DNA of 64,000 nt from the NCBI RefSeq assembly GCF_014648915.1, contig NZ_BMSA01000003.1, positions 496,001-560,000 of the forward strand, read 5' to 3'. The notes under the pieces were generated by a model that was not told the DNA's origin, did no database searches, and saw only the letters and a program-made list of their open reading frames with translations. This document shows, piece after piece, positions 7,022 through 16,324 of the stretch. The first letter of the stretch is position 1, and each line of letters begins with the position of its first letter. Made by a program: the position numbers and the translations under genes. Source of the DNA: Streptomyces phaeofaciens. Its GTDB lineage: Bacteria > Actinomycetota > Actinomycetes > Streptomycetales > Streptomycetaceae.

Positions 7022-8494
7022 ATGATCCGACGCAGGACACTGCTGGCCGCCACCGGCGGCGCGCTCTTCGGAACCGCGCTCGCGACGGGCACCGCCCACG
7101 CCGACGCGACGATCGCCGTCAACCCCTCCACGACCTACGGCACCTGGGAGGGCTGGGGCACCTCGCTCGCCTGGTGGGCCAACGTCTTCGGCACCCGCAA
7201 CGACTTCGCCGACATCTTCTTCACGACGAACTCGGTGACGTACAACGGCACGACACTCCCCGGCCTCGGCCTGAACATCGCCCGCTACAACCTCGGCGGA
7301 TGCAGTACGAACACCGTGAACGGCGAGAGCATGGTCGCCTCCCCGAACATCCCCGCGTACAAGCAGATCGAGGGCTACTGGCAGGACTGGAACAACGAGG
7401 ACCCCACGTCCTCGGCGTGGAAGTGGACCGCGGACGCGACCCAGCGCGCGATGCTGCTGAAAGCGGTCGCCCGGGGCGCGACGACGGAGCTGTTCGCCAA
7501 CTCCCCCATGTGGTGGATGTGCCTGAACCACAACCCCTCCGGCGCCACCGGCGGCGGCAACAACCTCCAGTCCTGGAACTACCGCCAGCACGCCTCCCAC
7601 CTCGCGGCCGTCGCCCTCTACGCCAAGAACAACTGGGGCGTGAACTTCGCGACGGTCGACCCCTTCAACGAGCCCTCCTCGTCCTGGTGGACGGCGACGG
7701 GCACGCAGGAGGGCTGCCACATGGACGCGACGGTCCAGTCGGCCGTCCTGCCCTATCTGCGCAGCGAACTGGACCAGCGCGGCCTGACGTCGACGAGGAT
7801 CTCGGCGAGCGACGAGACGAGCTACGACCTGGCCCGTACGACCTGGAACTCCTTCTCGTCGACGACGAAGGGGTACGTGAACCAGGTCAACGTGCACGGC
7901 TACCAGGGCTCGGGAGGCCGCCGCGACCTGCTCTACACGGACGTGGTGACGACGTCCGGCAAGAGGCTGTGGAACTCGGAGACCGGCGACAACGACGGCA
8001 CCGGCATGACCATGGCCGGCAACCTGCTCTACGACTTCCGCTGGCTGCACCCCACGGCCTGGGTCTACTGGCAGGTCATGGACCCGACGGCGGCCTGGGC
8101 GATGATCGCCTACGACGCGAGCACGCTCCAGGCGGGCGCGGTGCAGACGAAGTACTACGTCATGGCGCAGTTCAGCCGCCACATCCGCCCCGGGATGACG
8201 ATCCTGGACACGGGCGTGAGCTACGCGGTCGCGGCCCTGGACCGGACGGCGAAGCGGCTGGTGATCGTGGCCGCGAACACGTCGTCGTCGGCCCAGACCC
8301 TGACCTTCGACCTGTCCGGCTTCACGACGGTGACGGGCGGCACGAACGGCCTGGCCCCGCGCTGGAACACGGTCACCACGGGCGGGGACCAGTACAAGTC
8401 GTACTCGGACACCTTCCTCAGCGGGAAAACGGTGAGCGTGCCGTTCGCGGCGAAGTCGGTGCAGACGATCCAGGTGGACGGGGTGACGGTGTAG
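7022..8494 (+). CDS. Secreted glycoside hydrolase family 30 (endo-beta-1,6-galactanase-like)
   Basis: A 490-residue secreted enzyme. The N-terminus MIRRRTLLAATGGALFG with a following ATGTAHADA is a Tat-like signal peptide. The mature part is a (beta/alpha)8 barrel plus a beta-sandwich, as in GH30: acid/base Glu217 in VDPFNEPSS and nucleophile Glu320 in LWNSETGD, with GWGTSLAWWA and NSPMWWM near the substrate site. The closest characterised type I know is the S. avermitilis endo-beta-1,6-galactanase, acting on arabinogalactan side chains; substrate is therefore inferred. A good ribosome site (CGGAG, 5 bases before ATG) fixes the start. It is monocistronic. Confidence 0.88.
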   Translation: MIRRRTLLAATGGALFGTALATGTAHADATIAVNPSTTYGTWEGWGTSLAWWANVFGTRNDFADIFFTTNSVTYNGTTLPGLGLNIARYNLGGCSTNTVNGESMVASPNIPAYKQIEGYWQDWNNEDPTSSAWKWTADATQRAMLLKAVARGATTELFANSPMWWMCLNHNPSGATGGGNNLQSWNYRQHASHLAAVALYAKNNWGVNFATVDPFNEPSSSWWTATGTQEGCHMDATVQSAVLPYLRSELDQRGLTSTRISASDETSYDLARTTWNSFSSTTKGYVNQVNVHGYQGSGGRRDLLYTDVVTTSGKRLWNSETGDNDGTGMTMAGNLLYDFRWLHPTAWVYWQVMDPTAAWAMIAYDASTLQAGAVQTKYYVMAQFSRHIRPGMTILDTGVSYAVAALDRTAKRLVIVAANTSSSAQTLTFDLSGFTTVTGGTNGLAPRWNTVTTGGDQYKSYSDTFLSGKTVSVPFAAKSVQTIQVDGVTV

Positions 8495-8558
8495 GGCCTT
8501 CCGGCCCTGGCCTGCACGTATCTCACCAATGTCACCGGCGGGCAGTACGGTGTCGTGC

Positions 8559-9572
8559 ATGCGCCCCGACACGCCTGCCGAAAACGTCGACCACACCGCC
8601 GAGGCGGCACGCCTGGAGCGGACCGCCGGCCTGTATCCCGAGGACGCGGAAGCCCTGCTGTTGCAGGCCGCGGCCCACCGGGAACTGGCCGGCGACCGCG
8701 CCGGCGCGACCGCGTTGTACGACAGCCTCCTGTCGTCCGTGGAGAGCCTGGACACCCCCCACCTGGTCCGCGCCCTGAAGGCCTCGAACCTCTGGGAGTA
8801 CGGCCACGAGGCCGAGGCCCGCGCGATCATCGACGGCATCCGCGCGGCCGCCCCGCGCGATCCGGCCCCCTGGGTGATCGTCGCGGAGTCCCTGGAGTCC
8901 CACGACGAGCTGGAACAGGCGGAGAAGACGTTCACGGAGGGCACCCGGCTGCTCCTGACGGACGTCCCGGAGCCCCCCTACGCCACGCACCCGCTCCTCT
9001 TCGGCCGCCACCGCGTCCGGCGGATGCTGGGCGCGGCCCACGACGAGTGGGACGTACTGGCGGACGCCCTCCACGCCTCCCCGGTCTCCCTGGACGAACT
9101 CCACGACCCCAAGCGGGTGTGGTCCCTCGGCTCGGACAACCCGGCGGAACTGGAGGCGGAGATCTCCCGCCTGCGGGCGGAGCTCGGCACCTACCGCGAG
9201 GCCCTCTCCCGCCCCTTCCCGGTCGCGGTCCTGCACTGGCCGACGGGCGAGCTGACGGAACTGGTCGCCGCGTATCCCGCACTGGGCGCCGAGTACCCCT
9301 CCCACGAGGAGCACCTCTCGGTCATAGAGGCCTCCCTGCGCGAACTGTCCGCCTCCGGCACGGCGAACCTCGGCATCGTCACCGGCACGGTCCCGTCGTA
9401 CGAGGCCTTCGCCGCCTCGGAGGGCGCGTCACCGGGAGACTCCGACCTGCTGCCCCAGTACGCGACGACACTGGCGGCCCGGGGGAGGGCGGTGGCTTGG
9501 CCGCCGCAGCGGGGGGTTGGTTGTTGGTGTGGGTCGGGTGGGGTTTATGAGGGGTGTCACGGGGCGGAGTAA
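8559..9572 (+). CDS. TPR-like protein with C-terminal SEC-C zinc motif
   Basis: A 337-residue soluble protein. The N-terminal half is made of alpha-helical repeats (for example LYPEDAEALLLQAAAHRELAG) that look like tetratricopeptide repeats. The last residues contain the SEC-C zinc finger CWCGSGGVYEGCHG (CxC...CH). SEC-C tails bind zinc and in SecA contact SecB or ribosomes; here the job is unknown. The ATG at 8559 is preceded by TACGGT ending 7 bases upstream and by no ribosome site, so the mRNA is probably leaderless. The next gene is convergent and marks the border of the lower-GC island. Confidence 0.8.
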   Translation: MRPDTPAENVDHTAEAARLERTAGLYPEDAEALLLQAAAHRELAGDRAGATALYDSLLSSVESLDTPHLVRALKASNLWEYGHEAEARAIIDGIRAAAPRDPAPWVIVAESLESHDELEQAEKTFTEGTRLLLTDVPEPPYATHPLLFGRHRVRRMLGAAHDEWDVLADALHASPVSLDELHDPKRVWSLGSDNPAELEAEISRLRAELGTYREALSRPFPVAVLHWPTGELTELVAAYPALGAEYPSHEEHLSVIEASLRELSASGTANLGIVTGTVPSYEAFAASEGASPGDSDLLPQYATTLAARGRAVAWPPQRGVGCWCGSGGVYEGCHGAE

Positions 9573-9618
9573 GAGTCCAGCCCCGACACGATCGGCTCGC
9601 TAGAAGGCGCATCCCGAC

Positions 9619-11058
9619 TTACGCCCCGTCGCGGTGCGCCTTCAGTGCGTCTCCACGCTCCATAGCGCGATGAAGCTTGCGCGCTACGGCCAACAGGCTC
9701 TTCTGCAAGACCAGCCTGCCTTTCCCTCGCGTCTTGAGAGCATGGCAGTTCGGGCAAAGCGCGATCATGAATTCCGGAGTGTCTTGCCCAGTACGGGCAA
9801 GACCATTGACGTGATCGACTTCCAAGATGGGCTGGCCAGTGTCAGTGCGGTCGAGGGGATGCCCGAGGCAGGAAGGATTCTCACATCGACCGCCACTCCG
9901 AATGATCACCGCTTCCCGAGCAGCAGGTGAACGCATATACCGCTCCACGAGGGCTACGTTGGATCGTTTCGTGCGCTTGCCCTCCGTGCGACCCGCGGCA
10001 GCGGACAGCCGCCGGTACCGCTCGTTTGCAGAGAGCTGCCTCGACTCCGTCCCCGTTGCCACCTCGGCGGGGATGACATCCTGAGAGTCGTCATGGATGG
10101 TGTTGTCATCCTGAGCAAGCGCATCTATGACCTCAGACGGCCATGTCTCCGGCATCGGAGAGGGAACAGGGGCGAGTACCCACACGTACTCTCGGCGCTG
10201 CTTCTTGTCCTGCCCTCGCCCCCAGCGACGGCGGCACTGGACGACAACGGCCCACGTCTCGAAGGTCCAGTGCCCGTTGTACGGCTTGTGCCAATACCGC
10301 AGAGCCTTCTGCTGCTTCTGGTACTCCCGCATGGATTTATTTCCACCGGTCATGGCCTGGTCGCCAGATAGGCCATCGCCCGTGTAGGCGATCCATCCCG
10401 TCTCCGGGATGTGATGGTCTGCATACGGCCCCTTGTCGTCTGAGTACGCAGCGAGGATTCCATCTGCAATCGGAGTAATCCCCATCACACGGTTGCCGCC
10501 ATAAACTTCGGCAATCGCAGTGCGGTTGACATAGGGCTCTCCGACGAGGGGATGCAGAGAAGCGCCGATCTGACCGAGCGCGAACCCCTGCAACCCGACG
10601 GAATCCACCACGGCCGCGGCCGTACCCGCGAAGAAGCGCACCAACAAGGTGTTGATGGCCTGTGCCGCCAACTCAGGGTCGTCTACCAGTTGGTCGTAAT
10701 CCTGCTCCGGCAGCCCGGCAAGCGGGTCTACCTGCTCGAGGGTGGAAAACGTCGGTCGCCTCCCGTCACTCGTCAAAGGAAGCTGAGCAGATTCGGCAAC
10801 CTCCCACAGCCCGTCCCGCTCGAGGGCCCAGAACGGGTACACCGCGTCCCGTTCGCCACGCCGCGCCCCGTCGAACTGCGTGAGCAGTGGTCCTAGCTCG
10901 CCCTTCACGACCGACCAGGGCTGTTGACGGGGGCGCCCGTGGACGGCTTGAGCGATGGCCCACAGAAGGAGGAGCGGACGATGCAGCGGCTGACCCGTCG
11001 GTCGCATGGCCGGGCGCAGCTTCCCTATCCGCTCCATCAAGTCCTGCACGTCAGCCAC
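9619..11058 (-). CDS. Modification-dependent HNH endonuclease, ScoMcrA-like (SBD–SRA-like–HNH)
   Basis: A 479-residue predicted type IV restriction enzyme. Residues 1–160 (LHRPLLLLWAIAQAV, then YPFWALERDGLWEV) look like the DNA phosphorothioate-binding SBD of the ScoMcrA family. Residues 195–300 contain GWIAYTGDGLSGDQAMTGGNK, the YTGEG..GD..GN signature of the family's SRA-like domain, which flips modified cytosine. The C-terminus is an HNH nuclease: CENPSC (392–397), LEVDH (412–416) and CPNCH (435–439). The enzyme would cut foreign or self DNA carrying phosphorothioate and/or methyl marks. Start GTG with GGAG 7 bases upstream. It diverges from the PLD–helicase gene across 166 bases. Base composition is less GC-rich than the flanks, which suggests horizontal transfer. 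Confidence 0.85.
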   Translation of the reverse strand: MADVQDLMERIGKLRPAMRPTGQPLHRPLLLLWAIAQAVHGRPRQQPWSVVKGELGPLLTQFDGARRGERDAVYPFWALERDGLWEVAESAQLPLTSDGRRPTFSTLEQVDPLAGLPEQDYDQLVDDPELAAQAINTLLVRFFAGTAAAVVDSVGLQGFALGQIGASLHPLVGEPYVNRTAIAEVYGGNRVMGITPIADGILAAYSDDKGPYADHHIPETGWIAYTGDGLSGDQAMTGGNKSMREYQKQQKALRYWHKPYNGHWTFETWAVVVQCRRRWGRGQDKKQRREYVWVLAPVPSPMPETWPSEVIDALAQDDNTIHDDSQDVIPAEVATGTESRQLSANERYRRLSAAAGRTEGKRTKRSNVALVERYMRSPAAREAVIIRSGGRCENPSCLGHPLDRTDTGQPILEVDHVNGLARTGQDTPEFMIALCPNCHALKTRGKGRLVLQKSLLAVARKLHRAMERGDALKAHRDGA

Positions 11059-11083
11059 TTCGCCACTCCAGTCCCGAGTACTA

Positions 11084-11092
11084 GTAGGACTA
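11084..11092. promoter_or_regulatory. GTAGGACTA box in the divergent defence-gene promoter region
   Basis: The nonamer GTAGGACTA occurs 26 bases upstream of the HNH endonuclease start and recurs, within a perfect palindrome, upstream of the island's regulator gene (16188–16196, opposite orientation). It may be a shared operator; this is inference from two copies. Confidence 0.35.
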
Positions 11093-11224
11093 TCTGACCA
11101 GATGGCACTGACAATGCCGTCGACCGGACCTCGGCACCGGGCTGAGCTGAGGCATCGGGAAGCCCTCGGTCAGCGGTGACTGTTAGAACTGGTCGCGGCG
11201 CAACGAGCGATCGAGGGGGCCAGC

Positions 11225-14200
11225 GTGGTTCAGCCAGGGGATCTGTCACAGCCTGTCGCGGGTGTGTACGAGGAGCTCATCACCGAAGGGATGCAGGCGC
11301 AGATCGACCAGCTGAACTCGGCCGGCTGGAAGCCGATTCACACAGAAGTCAGCGCCGAGTCCTCGCCGCATGTGCTGGCGCGATACATCGGGGAGGCCGT
11401 TGGGCATCGGTTGGCTCAGTTGCCCCATGACAAGCGGGTTGCCGCAGCCAACCAGCTCATGGAGTCCCTGATCAACACCGTGCCGGATGCGGATGCAGAC
11501 GGAACGATGACCACCCTCGTCGACGGTCCGCGGCAGCTCTTGGCTCTGGCTGAGCACGAAGCCCCTGGCGTCTACGCCATCAGGCCCTTGACTCCACTCT
11601 CAGAGACAGCACTCATCACCAACGCGCCGGATGACCCAAGTTTGGGCGCGGAACTGCGAGCGGAGCTCGCCACCGCTGACCGCATCGACCTGCTCTGCGC
11701 GTTCGTCAAGTGGTACGGGATAAGGGTTCTTGAGAATGCGCTCCGTGCAGCCAAGGAACGTGGTGTGCGCATCCGGGTTATCACCACCACATACATCGGC
11801 GCCACAGACCGCCGCGCCCTGGACCGGCTGGTGCGCGAATTCGGCGCCGAGGTGAAGGTCAACTACGAGATCCGGTCGACGCGTCTGCATGCCAAGGCCT
11901 GGCTGTTCCGCCGTAACACCGGCTTCGATACGGCGTACGTGGGCAGCTCCAACCTGTCGAAGGCTGCGCTACTCGACGGTCTGGAGTGGAACGTACGGCT
12001 GTCCTCTGTAGCCACCCCTCGAGTGATCGACAAGTTCGAGGCGACATTCGATGCCTACTGGGCCGACACGGCGTTCGAGTCGTATGACCCTGACCGTGAT
12101 GGCGAGCGACTGGCTGAAGCTCTTGCCCGAGCTAGCGGCTCCAGCACGACGGACGAGCTCAAGATCAGTCTCTCTGGCCTGGAGGTGCATCCCCTCCCAC
12201 ACCAGAAGGACATGCTGGAGCGCCTCCGAGTCGAGCGTGAGATTCGCAGCCGCCACCAGAACCTTCTCGTCGCAGCGACTGGTACAGGCAAGACCGTCAT
12301 GGCCGCCCTCGACTACCGGGCCATGCGCGACGAGCGCCGCGGTGAGCTCCCTCGTCTACTCTTCGTCGCTCATCGCAGAGAGATCCTGAAGCAGTCGCTG
12401 CGCACCTATCGAGAGGTGCTCGACAACGCCTCCTTCGGTGAGCTCCTACACAGCGGCCAAGAACCCCACGACTGGACGCACGTCTTCGCCAGTGTTCAGT
12501 CGCTCACGCTTCAGCGGCTGGAGGAGCGCGATCCCGGGCACTTCGATGTCATCGTCATCGACGAGTTCCACCACGCCACGGCTGAGACGTACAGACGCGT
12601 CATCGAGCACTTCAAGCCGGCTCAGTTGCTTGGGCTCACCGCGACGCCCGAGCGGATGGATGGGCGCAATGTGCAGGATGAGTTCTTTCGCGGTCGTATC
12701 GCTGCCGAGCTGCGACTCTGGGAAGCCCTGGAGAACGATCTGCTGTGTCCGTTCCACTACTTTGGGCTTCCGGACGGCACAGATCTGACGCGCCTCAACT
12801 GGCGTTCCGGCACCTACGACCGAGGGCAACTCGGGCATCTCTACACAGGTGACGAGGCTCGGGCACGCATTGTCATCAAGCAGATCGAGGACAAAATCTC
12901 CGACCCCGCAGCGATGCGAGCTCTCGGCTTCTGCGTGAGCAAGGCACACGCACGCTTCATGGCGAAGTGCTTCCAGCGGGCGGGCTTGCAAGCAGCGGCT
13001 CTCGACAGTGACTCCAGGCCCGAGGTCCGGGAGCAGACACTCGCCGATCTGAAGGCCGGCCGCCTTCAGGTGATCTTCTCCGTTGATCTGTTCAACGAGG
13101 GGCTGGACATCCCCGATGTCGATACCCTGCTGCTTCTGCGCCCCACCAATAGTGCGACCGTCTTTCTCCAGCAACTCGGGCGCGGACTACGCCGTACACC
13201 GAACAAGCCAGTGCTGACGGTGCTCGACTTCATCGGACAGCATCGGGCGGAGTTCCGCTTTGAAGAGCAGTTCCGGGCGCTGACCAACCTCTCGCGCAAC
13301 CGACTCGTCGACAGCATCGAGCACGACTTCCCTCAGCTGCCCTCGGGCTGCCAGATCATCCTGGAGGGCAAGTCCAAGGACCTCGTTCTCGACAACATCC
13401 GCACCCAACTCAAAGCCACTATCACCACACTCGCGAAGGAAGCCAAGGTCTACAGCACGCCACGACTGGCGGACTACCTTCGCGAGAGTCGACGCGATAT
13501 TCAGGAGCTGTACAAGAGCGACAACTCGTGGACCAAGGTCCTCCGCAAAGCCGGACTCCTCCAGGACGACGCACCGGCAGGCGAAGCAGAACTCCTCAAG
13601 CGCGTCCACGCCTTCTTGCACGTCGACGACCCGGATCGTATCCACGCGTACCTGCGCCTGCTCGCCGATGACGCTCCCGGCTACGACTCGCTGTCCGTCG
13701 AGGACCAGGCGTACGCCCGCATGCTCTTCTTCAACCTCTGGGACAACGCTGGCGGTTTCACCAGCTACCGGGAGGGCCTTGCATCACTGCGTGTGCAGCC
13801 AGTGTTCCGCGACGAACTCCAGCAGGTCCTGTCGTACGCCCTTGAGAAGGCCGACCACTTCCCGCTCCCGTTGGAGGGGGACCTCACCCAAGTCCCCTTG
13901 AAGATCCACAGCTCCTACAACCGGTCGGAGATCCTCTCGGCTTTGGGAGTGGCCCAGCTGGGTGGCCAGATGCCGCGGGACTTTGGGCAGGGGGTGCGCT
14001 GGGTGGAGGAGCTCAGGACGGACGCTCTCCTCATCACCCTGGAGAAGGACGAGCGGGACTTCTCCCCTACGGTCCGCTACAAGGACTATGCGCTCAGCCC
14101 GACCCGCTTCCACTGGGAGTCCCAGAGCACCACCCCGGAAAACTCCGCTACTGGCCTGCGCTACCAGCGCCACGCCCTACAAGGCAGCCACGTTCTCCTG

Positions 14201-14371
14201 TTCCTTCGCCGCTACAAGCGCAACAGCATCGGCAAGGCCGAACCGTGGATGCTTCTGGGACCGGCAACCTACGCGGAGCACACCGGCAGCAAGCCCATGG
14301 CGATCACCTGGGATCTCCATCATGAGCTTCCTGTCGATGTGAACTCGTACGCCGCAATCAAGAGTGGATGA
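11225..14371 (+). CDS. PLD nuclease–SF2 helicase–DUF3427 fusion protein
   Basis: A 1048-residue multidomain protein. Residues 135–265 form a phospholipase D-like nuclease half (HAKAW, His222/Lys224, then AYVGSSNLSKAAL). Residues 320–680 are a superfamily 2 helicase: Walker A AATGTGKT (350–357), DEFHH (446–450), LTATP (470–474), SVDLFNEGLDIPDVD (motif V) and QLGRGLRR (650–657, motif VI). The C-terminus (about 860–1040: SEILSALG, FSPTVRYKDYALSPTRFHWE) is DUF3427. Such fusions resemble restriction or repair helicases that load on DNA and cleave or unwind it. GTG start with GAGGGGG six bases upstream. It is divergent from the HNH endonuclease and overlaps the convergent acetyltransferase by 14 bases. 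Confidence 0.9.
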   Translation: MVQPGDLSQPVAGVYEELITEGMQAQIDQLNSAGWKPIHTEVSAESSPHVLARYIGEAVGHRLAQLPHDKRVAAANQLMESLINTVPDADADGTMTTLVDGPRQLLALAEHEAPGVYAIRPLTPLSETALITNAPDDPSLGAELRAELATADRIDLLCAFVKWYGIRVLENALRAAKERGVRIRVITTTYIGATDRRALDRLVREFGAEVKVNYEIRSTRLHAKAWLFRRNTGFDTAYVGSSNLSKAALLDGLEWNVRLSSVATPRVIDKFEATFDAYWADTAFESYDPDRDGERLAEALARASGSSTTDELKISLSGLEVHPLPHQKDMLERLRVEREIRSRHQNLLVAATGTGKTVMAALDYRAMRDERRGELPRLLFVAHRREILKQSLRTYREVLDNASFGELLHSGQEPHDWTHVFASVQSLTLQRLEERDPGHFDVIVIDEFHHATAETYRRVIEHFKPAQLLGLTATPERMDGRNVQDEFFRGRIAAELRLWEALENDLLCPFHYFGLPDGTDLTRLNWRSGTYDRGQLGHLYTGDEARARIVIKQIEDKISDPAAMRALGFCVSKAHARFMAKCFQRAGLQAAALDSDSRPEVREQTLADLKAGRLQVIFSVDLFNEGLDIPDVDTLLLLRPTNSATVFLQQLGRGLRRTPNKPVLTVLDFIGQHRAEFRFEEQFRALTNLSRNRLVDSIEHDFPQLPSGCQIILEGKSKDLVLDNIRTQLKATITTLAKEAKVYSTPRLADYLRESRRDIQELYKSDNSWTKVLRKAGLLQDDAPAGEAELLKRVHAFLHVDDPDRIHAYLRLLADDAPGYDSLSVEDQAYARMLFFNLWDNAGGFTSYREGLASLRVQPVFRDELQQVLSYALEKADHFPLPLEGDLTQVPLKIHSSYNRSEILSALGVAQLGGQMPRDFGQGVRWVEELRTDALLITLEKDERDFSPTVRYKDYALSPTRFHWESQSTTPENSATGLRYQRHALQGSHVLLFLRRYKRNSIGKAEPWMLLGPATYAEHTGSKPMAITWDLHHELPVDVNSYAAIKSG

Positions 14372-14933
14372 GGTTCTCCCCTCCTCCAGTCGTGAGGGAA
14401 AGCACCAAGGCGCATAGCTGCGGCGCCCCCTCGAACGGCCTTGCCTCACCGACCGCCGCGTACCCCCAACTCTCATACAGGGCCAGCACCTTCACATGCT
14501 CCTTGTGCACGAGCAACGTCGCCCTCTGCTCTGTACGTGAGGCAAGGAGGTCGTCGTGGATCCGCCGGGCAGCACCCGTCCTGCGCCATGGTGCGCGCAC
14601 CATGAGTTCGGAGAGGGCGAACGTGCGGGCCCCCGTCTCAGTAGTGAAGTCCTCAGGCGGAGACGGAGTGACCTTGCTCCACCATGTTGTGACCGGAGTA
14701 AGCGGTGCACCGTAGGCATAGCCGACGGGCAACTCACGGTCGTAGGCGACGACGCAAGCGAACTCCCGATTCGCTGCCCAGTGATCGACAAATCTGGCAA
14801 AGTCATCGCGCCCGGCAAGTGGGTCATCGCTGCCTTCGTACACCTCATCGTGAATGTCCAAGAGGAGTCCACGAATTGAGGCAGCATTCTCATGCCCGTA
14901 GTGGCGCAGATCAAGTTCGGCGTGTGTGGTCAC
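14358..14933 (-). CDS. GNAT-family N-acetyltransferase
   Basis: A 191-residue acetyltransferase of the GNAT fold, which transfers acetyl from acetyl-CoA to an amine. Visible elements are the V-shaped strand region FACVVAYDRELPVGYAYGAP, the acetyl-CoA loop LSELMVRAPWRRTGAARRIHDDLL (a variant of R/Q-x-x-G-x-G/A), and the final helix VLALYESWGYAAVGEARPF. The GTG start overlaps the stop of the upstream regulator gene by 4 bases (GTGA), so it is coupled to it. Its 3' end overlaps that of the helicase gene. The substrate is unknown; in this position it could be an antibiotic-, tRNA- or toxin-modifying enzyme. Confidence 0.88.
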   Translation of the reverse strand: MTTHAELDLRHYGHENAASIRGLLLDIHDEVYEGSDDPLAGRDDFARFVDHWAANREFACVVAYDRELPVGYAYGAPLTPVTTWWSKVTPSPPEDFTTETGARTFALSELMVRAPWRRTGAARRIHDDLLASRTEQRATLLVHKEHVKVLALYESWGYAAVGEARPFEGAPQLCALVLSLTTGGGENLIHS

Positions 14934-16156
14934 GCATGTCCTTCCTGCATCCGGCTGGCTGTGACGACCTGTTCGAGGCGCGCTGTGATCCGACTACTAG
15001 TAACGACGTCTGCATGAATACTTGAGGCGGTGGCCAGCGCCATTTCATAATGCCTCTGCATAAGCTGGAGTTCGGCGAGCAGTACGGTGTAGTAAGCGCG
15101 GTTTCGCGCGAAGCGCTCATCGAGTAGGCCAAGGGCAGACACGGCATGCCCCTCTGCTTGTCTGTACTGACCGGCGCTGTGGTGGGCGATGGCGGCCAGG
15201 CCGGCCAGCTCGGCATGCGTGAGAAACCCTAGCCAACTGGGGGCGCCGGCGACCTCCGCACGGTCATAGGTCCGTTCAGCCGCAGCCAGATGGCGGCCCA
15301 TGCCGAGGGGGTCACCGGTCTGGGCGAGGCAATCCGCGAGTCTGGAGTGCAGAAGAGACGAGAGCAGTGGCTGGTTTCGCAGGTGTCGTTCGGAGAGTGC
15401 GGAGCGATTGATCCGAGCTGCCTCGGCGGGACGTCCTGCGTGTTCCGCCTGCGCGGCGAGATCAGACCAGGCTCTGGTGACGTAGACCGGATCACGAGCC
15501 AGGAGGGCGGCCTGAAGCGCCTCACTCCGGAGCTGAGCCGCCCGCTCGTACTGGCCGCAATCGTGGGCTGACCAGCCTGCACACGCTGCGATCTCGGCCG
15601 TGGCCCGATAGAGCGCTCGTTCAACGCGTTCTCCGTACGTACATTGGTCCAGGGCCCGCTGGAGACGCAACAGGTAGTCAGTTGCAACGTCGACCAAGGC
15701 ACCGCCACCGAGCCCGTTGAAGTGTGCGTCAAGCCGAGCGATCGTGCCCTGAATCCGGTTGATGTCGCTGGCACCAAGACGACCGTAGCCCGGTGTCTGG
15801 TCGATGCCCAGCGCAGTGACAAGCGCTCCAGCGATGAAGGTACGTCGCTGTAGGGGGTTCGGCATCTTGGGCCATACCGATCGCACTGGCGCGCGAAGTG
15901 GCTTCGACGACTTGCGCTGCACGAAGCCCATTGCTTCAGGACTTGTACCGAAGATCTCCTGGAGGGGGAGAAGGTACTGGGCCCACGGCCGCTGAACGTC
16001 GCCTGCGATCCACCGACGTACATGGCGGTCCGTACAGTTTGCGGGCTTGTCGAACAGTCGCTGAGCAGTCCTGTTCACCTCGTCAGCAAGCTGCTCGTGA
16101 GTGAATCCGAACTCCGCTAACAGCGCTTCAAAAGAGGTGTTCCGCCGACTGTTCAC
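14930..16156 (-). CDS. HTH regulator with TPR-like C-terminal domain
   Basis: A 408-residue protein. Residues 8–75 carry an atypical Xre-like HTH (FGFTHEQLADEVNRTAQRL and DRHVRRWIAGDVQRPWAQYL) found in many streptomycete regulators. A short hydrophobic stretch RRTFIAGALVTALGI follows, then about 280 residues of alpha-helical TPR-like repeats (LRSEALQAALLARDPVYVTR; RINRSALSERHLRNQPLLSS), likely for peptide or protein sensing. GTG start with GAGGGGG upstream. It is cotranscribed with the GNAT gene, and a palindrome just upstream containing the GTAGGACTA core suggests autoregulation. Confidence 0.85.
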   Translation of the reverse strand: MNSRRNTSFEALLAEFGFTHEQLADEVNRTAQRLFDKPANCTDRHVRRWIAGDVQRPWAQYLLPLQEIFGTSPEAMGFVQRKSSKPLRAPVRSVWPKMPNPLQRRTFIAGALVTALGIDQTPGYGRLGASDINRIQGTIARLDAHFNGLGGGALVDVATDYLLRLQRALDQCTYGERVERALYRATAEIAACAGWSAHDCGQYERAAQLRSEALQAALLARDPVYVTRAWSDLAAQAEHAGRPAEAARINRSALSERHLRNQPLLSSLLHSRLADCLAQTGDPLGMGRHLAAAERTYDRAEVAGAPSWLGFLTHAELAGLAAIAHHSAGQYRQAEGHAVSALGLLDERFARNRAYYTVLLAELQLMQRHYEMALATASSIHADVVTSSRITARLEQVVTASRMQEGHA

Positions 16157-16184
16157 GTCAGCCCCCTCATTCCTTCTCCCTCGA

Positions 16185-16198
16185 CGGTAGTCCTACCG
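16185..16198. promoter_or_regulatory. Palindrome upstream of the island regulator
   Basis: CGGTAGTCCTACCG is a 14-base inverted repeat (CGGTAG / CTACCG around TC), 29 bases before the regulator's GTG start. It contains the reverse complement of the nonamer GTAGGACTA found upstream of the HNH endonuclease, so it is a candidate operator for the HTH protein. Confidence 0.5.
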
Positions 16199-16324
16199 GT
16201 CCGCGCCACCGGATGAAACTGTCCGGTCAGCTGGATGCAACGTCCCAAGATCTGTCCTGATGATCGACAGGGCGCTTCCGGTTTCCTCGTGTACGTGAAC
16301 GGCGCACTACACAAGGGAGCAACG

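Noticed and set aside
6023..8944. A 973-codon minus-strand frame
   Set aside because: Only its last 265–290 codons encode the sortase; the rest is antisense to the GH30 gene.
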